Shown in pieces: positions 1 to 34,010 of a DNA stretch of 64,000 nt. Under the pieces are notes generated by a model that searched no databases, had not been told where the DNA came from, and worked only from the letters and a program-made list of their open reading frames with translations. Source of the stretch: Myoxocephalus aenaeus (Eukaryota; Chordata; Actinopteri; Perciformes; Cottidae). Location: NCBI GenBank assembly GCA_038501785.1, contig JBAMJR010000034.1:558001-622000 (forward strand). Direction: 5' to 3'. Within the stretch, counting starts at the first letter, position 1, and every line of letters starts with the position of its first letter. The translations under genes were made by a program, and so were the position numbers.

Positions 1-697
1 GTGTCTCCCCTTCTCCTGGCACACTGGAACGGAACCTCACTCGATAGGTCTCTGCACTGATTTCAAACTTCTGCAACACCGCACACTTCACTTTTGCATA
101 GTTCATGGTGTCATCAATGTCCATTGCTACATAAGCTGAACATGCTTTACCGGTTAGCAGTGGCGCGAGGTGAAGAGCCCACTCATCCTGAGCCCACTGA
201 CAGGCATGAGCAATTCTTTCAAAGGTGATTAAATAATGTTCTATGTCCTCACCTTCCTTGTAGGGCTGCATCTTGGGGCCCTTCCAACCAGGTAATCTCC
301 CCAGGCTGAGAGGCTTTCTTTCCTTAGTCAACGGCGATAAATCCTTATCTGGCCTGTCTTGGATTGCTGAGGGTTGAAGTGGATTGCCTGCAAGTTCTTC
401 CATCAGCTGCTGACGATCCTGGCGGTCCTGTGTTGCTTCGGTTTGAAACTGGTTAAACTGGTACTGCACATGCTTCCATCTCTCCTCCTGTCGCTTACTC
501 TCCTGCTCTGTCCGGATTTCGCGGTCAGCCTGTTGTTGCATCAGGGATTGCAGGAGGTTTGACAGTTTAGCCATACTTTCTTGCTCCTGGGGAGAGCCGC
601 TCGGTGCCCCCTGTTGGTCTCCGCCATCTTGGGACTCTTCCGGTCGATTCTCTTTGGTCTTTTGTCTGGTTGACATTGTCTATACTGCCCCCTACTG
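1..697 (-). mobile_element. LTR retrotransposon gag remnant (partial)
   Basis: Reading the minus strand over about 1-290 gives an open stretch with the hallmarks of a retroelement Gag (capsid/SCAN-like) region: a phrase like EHYLITFERIAHACQWAQ, then LTGKA and a run ending in YRVRFR. The SCAN-type motif resembles Gag of Ty3/Gypsy-like vertebrate elements. The part at about 300-660 is low-complexity, Gln- and Glu-rich N-terminal Gag or leader sequence. The element is cut by the left edge of the window, so pol cannot be judged. The plus-strand open frame at 374-562 is antisense to this and not a gene. Family assignment is by recognition only. Confidence 0.65.
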
Positions 698-723
698 GCC
701 TGGATCCCACCACTGCCACCAAA
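698..723 (-). other. Candidate retrotransposon primer-binding region
   Basis: Directly inside the CACA end of the LTR (minus strand) lies a sequence beginning TTTGGTGGCAGTGGTGGG. A TGG start next to the LTR is typical of a tRNA primer-binding site. The matching tRNA was not determined. Confidence 0.4.
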
Positions 724-1023
724 TGTGGTGAAGCCTGACCGGAGTGGCTTAAATAATGGTAGGAGGCAGACATAAGATGCTTTGTTGTCAAACCAAAAGG
801 TGTTTATTTTATCTAAATAACTCTGCTGCCCGTGAACTCAACATAGTCTACAAACAATATAAATGAACAAATCAAACAAAAGGTAAATGTACTGCACACA
901 AAGAGACTACCTTCACCGACACATAGTTGCCCCATAATGGTCTCCCACTTCCCTCCTGAACAGCCACAGGCAGAAGGTTTAAATACCGCCTCCAATCAGA
1001 CGGAGGAATCCACCTTGCACACA
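724..1023 (-). repeat. Solo-side LTR of the retrotransposon, ~300 bp
   Basis: The segment has TGTG at 724 and CACA at its right end (about 1020-1023), the short inverted ends expected of an LTR. Read on the minus strand it holds, in order, an inverted CCAAT box (near 993-997), a TATTTAAA box (near 979-986), and an AATAAA polyadenylation signal (near 800-805) about 80 bases before the inner end. This U3-R-U5 order agrees with the minus-strand orientation of the gag remnant. The right boundary could be off by some bases, because the second LTR is outside the window. Confidence 0.55.
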
Positions 1024-1059
1024 GTGTGGGTGAAACTGTTAACCCCCCTCGACTTGGCC

Positions 1060-1160
1060 TAACCCCATGACGTCACAGCTGTAATCAGTCAGCGTATAAA
1101 TAGAGGCCGTGGCTGGGCGCCTCCTTCTTTGGCCTCTGAAACAGATGGTATGGTAAGTAC
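1060..1160 (+). promoter_or_regulatory. CRE + TATA promoter-like block
   Basis: A perfect palindromic CRE, TGACGTCA, lies at 1068-1075 and a TATAAATA box at 1095-1102. A good 5' splice site (ATG-GTAAGTACC, about 1153-1161) follows within 60 bases. The order fits a plus-strand promoter with a very short first exon. It lies just outside the LTR, and no plus-strand coding exon was recognised downstream, so it may be a relic or chance. Confidence 0.3.
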
Positions 1161-1614
1161 CAACACAAGACATGGTTAATGGACGGCCTCACTGACTCGG
1201 CACATAAACATGGGGACAAGTGGGTGCGTTCTCACCCACTCTGTCACAGAGACGTATATCTGGAGGGAGCAACCTGGTTGGTTCAGTACATCCATGTTAT
1301 TTAACTGCAGGTCTGATATCGATGTCAGCTTGGTTACCTGCCTGGTTTAATTTTTTTGGGGTGTTGGATATTTTTGTGTTTATAATTCAATGAAACGTTT
1401 AATTATTAAAAAAAACTAAAAAACATGTGCAATTTATGAAAGAACTTGCAACACAATGCACTTCCGTTTGCACCCCTGGAGGTCTGACTTCTTGATCCCT
1501 TTGAGGAGAGTTTAATAATCAGGTAAACTCTGTGACAGCTTGCTTTAAAGTTTCATTCTCCAATCCCTGTTTTCCATACAAATACAAGTTATTCTCACAT
1601 CAACAGGTAATATC

Positions 1615-2119
1615 AGTGATATAGTGATCAGTGTTTTATTTCATGACATAATTATTTTGTTGCCATTTTGCACAATTGAACACACGCACGTTTTAAAATC
1701 AGTAAAACAGTTTAATGTAGAAAAAGTGAAAGAGGCATCCTAACATTTCATAAATGTTCTGAATATTTCTGTGAAATGACTCATTTTAGTGTGATTTTCT
1801 AATAAAACTAGAATTTGTTTCTACAGGACAAACAGTGGCAGTAACAACAGGTAAGGCTGATTTGTTTGACATGGTGTTTTTTTAAATACAAAAATAAGGC
1901 ACTTTGATCTCAACATTCATGCGATAACCTTTCGGTAGACGTTAAAACTTTGAGTTTAACCGTAAACAAAAAAAAAAAAAAGGTATCTCTCCCACACCTG
2001 AACGAGGCCTTTTGGGTGAAAATGTTACAAAAGTATCCAAGACAGTTCCTCTGGGAGTGAAATAGTCTCCAGGTCCTCGTCAGATCAGTGGACTCCGGCT
2101 TTAATCCTCCATTCAAACC
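1615..2119 (-). other. tjp3: tjp3 3' UTR (predicted)
   Basis: Downstream of the tjp3 stop codon on the minus strand, the first clear AATAAA signal is at 1635-1640. That predicts a 3' UTR of about 0.5 kb. There is a poly-T/poly-A tract near 1969-1981. The end is inferred from the signal only. Confidence 0.45.
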
Positions 2120-23026
<20,907 letters not shown>

Positions 23027-23819
23027 GATGCTGTGGATTTCTTCTTCTGCTGCTACTAAAAAAAACAACAACAACAACAACCTTCTGACCGCCTCAATTC
23101 AGTCTGAGCATGAAGTCTGTATCTCTTCCTCACACGGACGCCGATTCAGGTTTGGAAGTCCACAAAAAAAAAAAAAAAACACTAATAATCCACAGAAAGA
23201 GACCACAGACACGCACAATAATTCAACTTAAAAAAATCTAGAAAATGGAGTCACACATTGACATTCCTGAAGTCGTGCGTCCGCAGTCGTTCCCTCTCTG
23301 ACGGGTTCATAAAGTCAAACAGGTCCACTTGCTCCCACGGTGAGAGGTATGTGAGTGTCTTGGTTAACTGGTATTCTTTCCCACCAGCAGCACCAGCAGG
23401 TCGCTGGCTGAGTTTCAGCCCGCTGGGTGCTATGGTTACATCGGGGGAATGAGAGCACTGGGCTGTTAATAATTGACGCGGTGTTTTGCTCCACTCTGGA
23501 GTCTGCTTGCCCCGAGTAAAGTTTCCTGGGTTCCCTGCACAGAGCGCCGCTGTGTTTCAGGGTCAGGAAGTGCCACTGTGGCAACAGAGCAGCTCTGATG
23601 GCATCTCTCTCTCTCCCTCCCTCTCTCTTTCTCTCTCTCTCTCCTTCACGCCCCAAAGTATTGGGTGTGTGCTCACGCCTCAGATCTTATTTTAGTTTTT
23701 GTTTCCAGTTTGACTTTGATCGTCAGGGCCCTGCCCAGCGAACGAGTCACCGTGACTCGTACCCGACTCGTTTTGCAAGGAGGAGCGCTTCAGAAGAAGG
23801 GGATAACAATATCAAACAG

Positions 23820-23852
<33 letters not shown>

Positions 23853-25351
23853 ACACAGATCAGCGTGTGATTATCACATCATAATTTAGGCGACAGTTTG
23901 AATAACAAAGTGGTTAGAACGACAACGTGGGCTCCGTCAGGTGGGAACAGCTGGCCTCCAGTGTTGAATTATTAATGGCTCCCGAAGAAAAAAAAAGAGA
24001 GACCGGCAAGCAACCGCTACCGAAACAAACACTTAGGGAAAGGTGCGCCCCCTCTGGGAGGTAAACAATCACTCATTCCTGAGTCCGGGCTCCTCGGAGC
24101 CTTCATTTCAAGCTCAAGAGCGAACCTTTCAACCACTGAGGAGCTTCCTCAAGACGGATCGGGTAAAGAATCAGAAAGTGAGGGCTCAATGCTTTCTTAT
24201 TAGGAGGGGGGAAAAAAGTCTAAATTCTCTGATTCCAGCTTCTTAAATTGTATATTCTCTGGTTTCTTTCCTCCTCTGTGACAGCAAACAGAGTATCTTT
24301 GAGTTGTGGACCTAACAAGAGAGTTGTGGACATCATCTTGGGCTTTGGGGAAACACTGATTCACCATTTTAATAGACCTAACCACTTAATCGATCGAATC
24401 AACAGAATTAATCGTTAGTAGCAGCCCCTCAACTATCAGACCAAACCACATCCACAGGTTGATACTCATTCAAAATCCTTTTGGCAACATTTCATCCAGG
24501 TTCATGGCAGTCGGCCAAAAGGAAAACAGGAGGCCGGCTTTCACGCCGACACATAACTGGAATTCTTCAGCCGTGCATCGAGCCAAAAAGCCTCTCCAGT
24601 GAACGTTTATGACCGAGACAGACACAAAGTCAGAGTTGGTGTGGTTGATGAGGAACAGCGGAGCTTCCCCTTTAAGTCAGAACAGCGATTTGAAATACAA
24701 ATACTCCGGCGGTGAATGCAGAGCGTCCTCTCACAGTGGAGTTACTCATTGGCATGGACTGTCAACAGTGTGTAAGCACTGCAAACAACACACTACACAG
24801 CTACCTGGACTCACACACAGATGCCTTCACTGGTGTCACATGGAAATAGACACTACAGGAAACTCCCAGATGCATTTTGATGCCTCATTCTTTAAAATCA
24901 ATGCAAAAGAACCTGTATTTAATCGCGATATTTTAACATGCGTTAATTAATTACACTTAGCCGTTGTTGTTGTTGTTTTTTTTAAATCTTAAACAACACG
25001 CAGCACAAAGTACCTTTTGTAAAGGTTCTCTGCAGCTTTTTAAGTGCATCGTGTGGAACGCAAAGCTTCCTGCAGGGAGCGAGTTGTTCACAATCTCAAG
25101 CATAGAACCTGCGTCTGTTAGTTGGTGAATGCTAAGAAGAGAAATAATCTTATCCGACTTGTTTTTTTATTTACAATAAAATAATAATAAAACGGAGATG
25201 ATGAATATACACACAAGATGAACAAATTAGGTAAAAGCTGTTGAGTTTCTGCCACCTATTATTATTATTATGCTATTCCTCTCTTTGGTGTCAACGAGAA
25301 CGACTACTTTACAGCAATATTAGATTTTTTAGATGGCAACAATTTCTCAAT

Positions 25352-25353
<2 letters not shown>

Positions 25354-25446
<93 letters not shown>
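25354..25446. repeat. (TA)n-(CA)n compound microsatellite
   Basis: About 70 bases of TA pass into CA, followed by AT-rich degenerate sequence to about 25640. In the first tjp3 intron. Confidence 0.95.
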
Positions 25447-25953
25447 ATATTTGAATAAATGTATATATATTACATAAATAAATATTAAATAAATATTTTT
25501 AAATATATATATAAATAAATATGAAATAAATGTTTAAAATATATATTAAATATATATTAAATACATATATATATTAAATACATAAATAAATATTAAATGA
25601 ATACATATATTTAATGAATTAATAAATATATAATAGTACCACATACCATAATACACCACAATAGAAAATGATGAAAACACACTGCTCTCTTCAAGGATAG
25701 AAAGTAAAATGGAAACCTTTCATCATCCTCTATCTAACAGACATCAGTAAACACACTGATTGGAGACGAGGGGAGAGGAAGATGCAGCTGTTTGGGAATG
25801 CAAAAAAAAAAAAAAAAAAAGAGAGTCGAAACTATTGTGAAACTCTCTGGCAGGCAGGCAGAAACTTGCATGTGTGGCAGAACCAGTAAGGCGAGGATGA
25901 GGAAAGTGGGGCTTACAGTTAGCAGCCACCAACCCAAACACACACATAAAACA

Positions 25954-25955
<2 letters not shown>

Positions 25956-26028
<73 letters not shown>
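25956..26028. repeat. (CA)n microsatellite
   Basis: A pure CA run of about 72 bases near the 5' end of tjp3. Confidence 0.96.
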
Positions 26029-26030
<2 letters not shown>

Positions 26031-26329
26031 ACAGTGTGTACATTCTGTGAACCACAGACCAAAATGTATTATTTAATAAACCTCACACGTCATAACGACC
26101 CCGGCTTAACTTGTCAACAGCCAACTCACGATGAAGGAATAATTAATGAAGCTAAATCCCTTTGAGCGCCACCGCCTGTCAGAAAGTGTCTTATAAATAA
26201 AGTTTTATTTAAAGCTACAGGCCCGTGACGAGACAAAGCTGTTGTGAGCAGCTAAAACCTTTTAAAGTGAGTTTATGACGCTGTAATTTACACAAAATGT
26301 CACGTTTTCTTTTAAGTTAGTTCAGTGAA

Positions 26330-26660
26330 ACTGTTTCACTTTCTCTTCAACTTCCCGTCGTCAGACTCGCACGGAAACATGGCAGCAGAGCAGCGAACGT
26401 ACCTGTACACCTGTGCACTTCCGCCTTGTAGATTAAGCTGTTTGTCCGTCCACGTAAAACAACAACAACAACAACAACGCGAAAACTTCTTCAACGTCTC
26501 GCTCGCTCGCGTTGACTGTTTCAGTAGTTTTGTAAACTTCCTCCTAAATCTTCCCGAGCACAGGTGAGGACTTGGAGGAGTGGCGCTCGGACGTGCAGGT
26601 GAGTTTCGAGACGTCATCACGCAAGTGCCGCGTCACAGACCGGAAGTTGGTCCTCCTCAT
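26330..26660 (-). promoter_or_regulatory. tjp3: tjp3 promoter and untranslated first exon (predicted)
   Basis: A local rise in CpG (GCGCTCGG, CGCTCGCTCGCG, ACGTCATCACG) in an otherwise AT-rich flank. On the minus strand a donor GTACAG-GTACGT at about 26402 could end a first non-coding exon joined to exon 1 at 23 kb. No open frame crosses it convincingly. Position and CpG content suit the tjp3 start, but the transcription start is not fixed. Confidence 0.4.
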
Positions 26661-27179
26661 AGATATGTCTCCCACCCAGTTTTGGTTGCGATTAGAGCCT
26701 TTCTTTTCTTCTTTTAAGAAAACATGGGTACTTTCAGTTCACACTATCACACGAAACTGTCCACACCTGGCGAGCATTACAAGTGTATTAAATAATAATA
26801 AATAAAATATTTAATAATATTCCACATCACATCTAGTTTTAGTGGCTTCTTACGGTTTTTAATTGTGTTGCCATACTGGTGTGGCGTCCGTCTCTTCTTG
26901 TGAATGTGCAATTTTCCCGAAAACAAATAAAACACACACAAAAACATTACCTTCATAATAAATAAAAAACGATTTTATCCTGTAATTAAATTGCCCACTT
27001 TTTTCCTGTTGAACATCCACTCATATGTTGGTATTCTTATAGGGATAAAAATAATATATATTAATATTTATTCTATAAAAGCACAAGAATATTCAATATC
27101 AATTCTAAATCTCTTAACGCATTTTGAAAAAAAGAAAAGTACAATAGACATCTCCTTTACAATCTTTTTTTTTTAAATT

Positions 27180-27420
27180 TTTGCCCGTGGTGGAGGAGAG
27201 TAACTACATTTACTCGAGTAACTTTGAGGTACTTGTACTAAACTTTGTCCTGCTTCACACTTCTTGTCCTCTACAAGTTGGAGGGTTTGAGTTCAGAAGA
27301 GGAATTATATTAATAATTATAAGTTGTGTCCATATTTTTGCGTGACCATAAAAGTTTGTGGTGCCAGTTCTCTCTTCACTTTTTAATTCATCTCTATATT
27401 TTCTTTATGTAACTGGTGTA
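27180..27420. repeat. hAT-type teleost repeat fragment
   Basis: The text GTGGTGGAGGAGAGTAACTA, then ACTCGAGTAACTTTGAGGTAC, resembles one end of the abundant GTGGTGGA...AAGTACT family that also appears at 39681-40097. It is truncated and lies between the two genes. Confidence 0.45.
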
Positions 27421-27514
27421 AATAAATGAGGTGATGTTACACACACACACTAAACCTCCAGGAGTGAGAACAAAGGCCTTTCTCCTAAACTGGGCCGATG
27501 AACAAAAGACTCAG

Positions 27515-30500
27515 TTTCAGCAATCTTCAAGTTTTTATTTGTTTACAAAGTTAAGATTGCAATTTCATATAGTCCTTCCTTTAATGAGTAGAAAACCTTT
27601 TTAAAGAATTAGTCGAAAGGCACAAATTTTACAATATATACATTTGGATCTAAATTATAAATATATAGAAAACAAAAGCACAACCCAGAATAAAAGTGCT
27701 GAACACAGTTTCTTTTTTTCTTTTTTTTTTACAGAAAAAATAGGCTTTGTTTAAAAATACATACAATCAGTAGCATGTTTTTTGTTTCATTTTTTTTGTT
27801 AGCAATAAATTATTTTTTTTCGAGGGTGATAACATGTATGTAATATGGTGAAGAAACAAGGAAAAGATGGTTACAGTATACACAGAGCTATCCATCAAAG
27901 ATCAGAAAAACAACAAGCTGGCAATGCTCAATCATAACCCACAAGAGAACAGTAACTTGATTATGCCATTCTTAGTGCAAAAATGATAATGAAACGATAA
28001 ACTACACTAAATACTACAAATCTTAAAAAAAAAAAAAAAAAGAAAGCTTTTTCGTCCTAAAAAAAAAATGCGGTCCGTATCCCTCAAATGCATAAAGCTT
28101 TATTTGTGTGACTACAACACACAAAAAAATCGAAGGCAAATCGTTTTTGCAGACTGATGTCTCGGAATGTGCCCGATGAGGAATATTTAAAAAAGCGACA
28201 TTATTGAGGGTACCAGGAAAAACATGCTATACAATAAAAGAAGCTGCAAAAAATAAAATAAAACAAAGAAAAAAGAAGCATTAACAAGGATCTGAGACCC
28301 CGTGAGTCTGAACATCTGTGACACTGAAGGTGAAGGCTTGGACAGATCAATCGCACAGATCAGTGTGACCCCAGGGTGCCAATAGACTCCACAAAAAAAA
28401 AAAAAAAAACGTGAATTAAAATGTCCAACACAGACGAATACTGAAACAGAAAAAAAAAAACTATGTTCCTCAAAAACAAAAGAAGGAACCAGCCGTTGAT
28501 CTTTGCCCTAAGAAGGCATAAACATTTAAAATCACTGACATGTTCACAAGGACACACAACAAACCCGTCACATTGAGTCTAGAACATAAATACAGCAAGA
28601 GTCACAGCACAGAGTTAAGAACAGAGGAGCACGTGTACTGGTTAGTTTCACCACGGTCACGAGGGGAACTTATTATATATTTCTGCTGAGCGCCTCTTGT
28701 AGGGTTCTTCCTGAGATTGACAAAAGGTCTGATATCGCCGCGCCGGTAACTTTTCGGGGGCGCGCGTGTCTGTGGAATACTTTGGTATCTCTCTGCAAAC
28801 GGGAGGCCCGACGAAAAAAAAAAAAGGTCTGCGAGTTGGAGAAACGGTTTTACTCGACGGAAGCAAAACTGAAATGAGCAGAAATATATATGTGTATATA
28901 TATATTTGTAAAAAGAATCCAGACACTGTACAGCAGTACAGAACAGTGCAATCTTATTTGGTGGCAGATTATAATAGAATTTGTTTTATAGTAAAATCTT
29001 GCAAACTAGAAACTTCCCTGACCAAACATTTCGTTGACTATTCTAATAAGCAGGATAACGTATCTAAAATCTAAATATCCCTTAAATATAAATAACAATG
29101 ACTTTTATAATAACGATGACTAAAACATCAAGAACGCATTGCGCTCATCCCGTGAAAACGTACTATACAAAAAAGAAAAATGAAAGAAAGAAAGAAGGTT
29201 TTTTATGCATTTTAAGAATCTGTTCAACTAAAAAGAAAGGACCATGAAGCACAACAGAAATATGACGATTCATAAGCATGCGACGGGACCGCAAAGCTTT
29301 GCCTGTTGAGCGTAAACAGTACTTCGGCATTTCTGTTTCACAACAAATGTAGAACATGGTTTTATTGCTTTTTGATCACTTGAACTTATCCCGGCATTTT
29401 GATGTCATGAACCAACAACATACAGTGCATGGTTTTCACACAAAGATGGCCGGCTCTCACAGGTGTTTTCTTTTTTTTTGTTTGTTAAAATGTACTATCA
29501 TACACAGTGAACGTCACGAGTCTGCACACGTTTCACAATTTTTTTTTGTGTGTGTGTGTGTGTTTTTTTTTTTCTAAGTCTTGACGCCGGAAATGGAAAA
29601 ATATTTCATGAGAATATTTTTATTTCGTTTTCAGCCCTCAAGACAATAAAACCTTTAAAATTCTTTGTCATCCACCGTATTTAAAAAGACTTAAAAACGA
29701 AATTTCATAACTTTTGTTGGTCAAAAATGACACAAAAAAAACAACAACAACAACAATAAAAGCACTCAAGACCTTCCTGAGAAATTCAATATCCGATCAA
29801 ACCAGGAGTCGCATCGCTAAATGTTATTGTCAGCTTAAAAAAAAAAAAAAGGTTGATAAAATTTTTGGACACATTTCTTTATCCATGCTGCTCAATAATC
29901 CGTGCCATACTGACCATGTAGCATATTGTCGCATCAACAGGGACAGAAGGACACAGAAAAAAAAAAAAGGACAAATCCGCTGCTACACAGACAATCATAC
30001 GAGCACAGACAGGCTGCATGGAGGCTTCTTCCTGAAACCCACCACCAGCATAGTGTAACACCAACAACGACCGAGGGGGCTAAAAGTTAAATACAAAATA
30101 TACCATGTTTAAATTAAAATGAAAAACCAACGTTCAAGAGTACAAATCTATACATTAGGCTACATGGATTCTTAAAGACTGCATTTATAGATTTCTCCAA
30201 AAAGGCACTGTTTGCAACAGCAGACTGCTCTTCCTCTCCCTTTTTCCTCACACTAGTGTTCATACAAGCAGGGAGAGAAACAAGAGGGAGCATGAAGAAG
30301 AACTAAACAAAAAGAAGGAGAAGAAGAAGAAGAAGACGAAGAAAACTGAGGCATTTCATGGCTTATCAGCTAGAAGATTTCATCTGGGGGGGGAGGGGGG
30401 GGTTCTCTTTTTTTCTCCTCATCTTCCAGTTCGATGCTATCTTTTGTTTCATTCCAACCCGAGCCTTGCATACAGCCTTGTTTGAGTCAAGACGAACGGC

Positions 30501-31060
30501 CATGAAGCAGAAGTAACAGTAAAGCAAAGTCTAAAAAGATGTGGGGTTTTTAAAAACTGGTGAAAGGCATTTAGAGCTTCCAGCAACTTCACCAATCATA
30601 CCTCGTAAAATCAGCAGCGGGAGGTTTTGTTAAAAGATTTCCACACCTCGATGAATGAGCTTTTTTGTTTTGTTTTGACAGCTCGTATGTTCAATAAAAT
30701 ACAGTTATCACGTTGTTGTTTTTTTTGTCTTTTTTGTGTGTGTTTGTTTTACAGCTGCCTTTCACTGTGGAGGACACACTTTGGTGCAGAAATCTGATAT
30801 TGATGGAGCCCCGCTGTCGCCTAAAAACAGCCTCAAGCAGGTGAACGCTACGGGTGGGTAAAGAGAAGGGTGAGCCGAGCGCAAGACAGGCAGTGACGTG
30901 ACTATAGGCCCTGAGGGGGGGAGGGAGTAGGTCCGAGGTTGCGATCATAAGACAGCAGCAAACAAGACAAAATCTGCTTTAAAAAAAGAGACAAAACTAA
31001 AACAATTACCTAAAAAGGGGGGGAAACAAACAAAGTCCAGACGTGCTGCTGCTCAAGCTC
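27515..31060 (-). other. sbno2: sbno2 3' UTR (~3.5 kb, predicted)
   Basis: Minus-strand sequence after the sbno2 stop contains no coding exon. AATAAA signals on the minus strand at about 27534-27539, 28098 and 29361 allow alternative polyadenylation; the leftmost gives a 3.5-kb UTR. It is AT-rich with many homopolymer A runs on the plus strand (U runs in the mRNA). The extent is inferred from these signals and the lack of any other gene. Confidence 0.5.
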
Positions 31061-32268
31061 TTAGTCTTGTGGCCGGTACTTAATGACAGACCCGCGGTCC
31101 GGTCCCTGCAGCATGCTGTTCAGGGCCTCGCGGACGTCCAGGGTGCCGGAGTGGCCGTTGGGCAACGGTAGCGAGTCCGACTGGGGGAGGAGATAGTTGG
31201 AAGGGAAGTGGGGGGAGGAGTTGGAGAACAGAGAGGAGGACGAGGACGGGCTGGAGAAGAGGGAAGAGGAGGAGGACGACGTCGGGATGAGGCCGGACGC
31301 GGGCAGGAGGCCGCCGGCGGCGGCGTGCGGCACCAGGTTGTTCGAGGTGGAGGACGTGGAGGAAGAGCAGGAGGAGGTAGAGGACGACGGGCTGGCTAAT
31401 AAATCTAACAAGTCTTGGTGTTGGTTGCTGGCCAGCAGGTTGTTGTGGTTCTGCTGCGGCGGCGTCGCCTGCAGATGCTGCTGCTGCTGCTGCTGCAGCA
31501 GCAAAAGAGGCTGCTGCATCGCCGCGGCGTGCCCGGCGTTGGGTGCGGTCTGAGCGATCAGAGACTCCAGGTTGAAGTCCTCCCCGAACGCCGCAGAGTG
31601 CGCCGCCAGAACGTCCAGATTCAGCCCCGCCTCCGTGCTGTCCGGCGACGGGGACGGCGAGCCCATCGTCAGGTCCAAGATCTCGTCCAGGGGACTCTTG
31701 GAGGACACGCCGGGAGACGGCGCGGCCGGATGGAGTGGGAGCGACGGGCTCTTCAGCTGCGGGAAAGGGGACGCGAAGGACTGGGGGTAAAACTGGGAGA
31801 AGTTGGAGCGGATGCCGACCGTGTTGGGGACGGAGCCCCGGTTGGTGGTGGCGCTGGAATTGTTGGCCCAGCTGTTGTGGGTCCTTTGCTGCGTTTGACT
31901 GGGGTTTCTCTGCAAGGACAGCAGGGGTAAGTTCTGCTGCAGAGCGGACTGGTTTTGGGCTTGCAGCCTCTGCAGCTGAGAGATGCTCCCAGTTTGTGTC
32001 CTTTGCAGAGCGTTCGGGTTCAGTTTCTGTTTGAGGATCTGACTCTGGGCGAGCGACTGCGCCAGCGACTGGTTGAGCATCGGCTTCTGGTTGAACAGGT
32101 TGGCCAGCAGGTGTTTGTTCTCCTGCTCCATTTTGCGCGCTCGCTCCTCGGCCAGCCGCTGGTCCGCGGCCTGCTGCTCCCTCTCCTTCCGCCTCCGCTT
32201 CACCTCGTCGTCCATTTGCAGCAGCTCCTCGCGCACGCGGGCCACGCAGTTCTCGGGGATCTTGATGC
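31061..32268 (-). CDS. sbno2: sbno2 exon 29 (last; long C-terminal tail)
   Basis: 1208 bases, phase 1 in, stop TAA at 31061-31063. It begins GIKIPENCVARVREELLQMD and a basic coiled-coil-like DDEVKRRRKEREQQAADQ. A Gln/Ser/Leu-rich tail follows with LDEILDLTMGSPSPSPDS (compare human VLDLTYSPP), a polyGln stretch, polySer runs, and the end EALNSMLQGPDRGSVIKYRP. The last part matches human EVLEDMLR...SVIQF. About 400 residues, much longer than the human tail. The plus-strand frames at 31197-31930 are shadows. Confidence 0.92.
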
Positions 32269-32661
32269 CTGGAACGGGAAGAGGAGTACGGTGACGTCGC
32301 GGTTCTCGGCGAAGTTAATTGTTAACTAAACCACTTCAATAGAGAAGTTCCGATACAATTTCCCCTACCCTGAACTTCTCTTTCCACATTAACCCTGTGT
32401 TGATGTGATATGATGGCTATCATTGTTCTCAGGCTCAGGTTTAACCCTTTGTAAAACATTAACAAATGCATACAGATAATGAATGCATACCTTTGTTATA
32501 TCGTCTAGTTTCCAGTGTAAAATAGTGCCGAATAGTTGACATTTTACTACATTTTCCAAACATGTGATGATCCAAACCCAGAGCTCATGTATTATAGAAT
32601 GTTTAGGCTTGAATACGCACAATGGAGATAGCTGCTCCATTTTTTACGACTCTAAAAATAC

Positions 32662-32707
<46 letters not shown>

Positions 32708-33970
32708 AAATATGTGTGTAGTGCACAGATAAATAGGGCTGTTGGGTTTTCCCAGATGTCGAGCTGCATTACAACATGTTGTGCGTTGTGTGTCGGGGTC
32801 ACTGTGGCTCAAAGAAGGTCATAAGAAATGTCAGCGACATTTTCATTTCCACAATTTGTCATAAAAAGAAGTGTCAGCACTTTATCGCATCTCATCATCA
32901 AAACAACTGCCGTCTGTTGGTTCAAATTCACATTTTAAAAAAACGTCTCTCTTGATTGTTTTACAGAATATTCCTGCCAGTGTTCAGCGTAAGAGCTTCA
33001 GGAAATGGTACGTGCACAGTGCGAGCGAAGCGCTTTGGACTTGTACTGACCGACTTGCTTGTTATGGTGTTTAGTTTTAAGGCGGACAATCTGCAGGATG
33101 CTGGAGCTGGTGAGGTCAGACACCACATCGGACACGCGCTTCCACACACGCAGCAGAGCGCCACACAGCATGTGGTACTGACGGAGCCGCATGCCCTGCA
33201 GACACTCCTGACCTTCCTCAATTTTCTTACACTTCCCATTCCTAGGAAAAAGGGACAGGAAAAGAAACAGACAAATTATGAATGCAGCAACAACAAAAAA
33301 GGCCCACAAGTTTCACTTTCAGAAAGACCAGATGAATGTGCTGTAACTCTGTTACACATGACATATTGTTTCTGTCCATCCGGGGAGAGGGATCCTCCTC
33401 TGTTGCTCTACCGAAGGTTTCTTCCCTTTCCCCCCCCCCCCGTGAAATGTTTTTTTCTATTTATTTGGGGGAGTTTTTCCTGATCCGATGCGAGGTCCCG
33501 GGACAGGGATGTCGTATGTGTACAGATTGTAAAGCCCTCCGAGGCTAATTTGTATTTGTGATTTTGGGCTATACAAAATAAAATGAATGGCAGTTATACG
33601 GCATCCCAGCATTCCAAAAAACAGCCGGCTAGTCATCGGACGCCGAGGGCACGCGTGGGACTCGCAGGTCGTTTCTTCACGACTAGTTCTCAGGTGATCT
33701 GCAAATCCCCGGGAACGGCACCTGACCTTTAATCCGCCCCGGCTGACTGCTGCTAATGAGCAGCAGCCTGATTGGATGCTTTGAGCCATTAATCCAGAGG
33801 GACAAGGTGGACTCCTGCTTACCAGTTGGCATGGCTACACTTCTTGAAGGAGAAGGTGAACTGGTTCTCCCAGCTGTCCTTGGCTTCCTCTGGAGTCACC
33901 TGGAAAAGGAAACAACAAAATAAAAATCAGCAAAAGGACTTCACAGTTTGATGAGACAACGTAACGCAGC

Positions 33971-34010
<40 letters not shown>

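Noticed and set aside
374..562. Hydrophobic plus-strand open frame
   Set aside because: Antisense to the retroelement gag region and without a conserved motif.
31197..31930. Plus-strand open frames opposite sbno2 exon 29
   Set aside because: Shadows of the Ser/Gln-rich coding sequence on the other strand.
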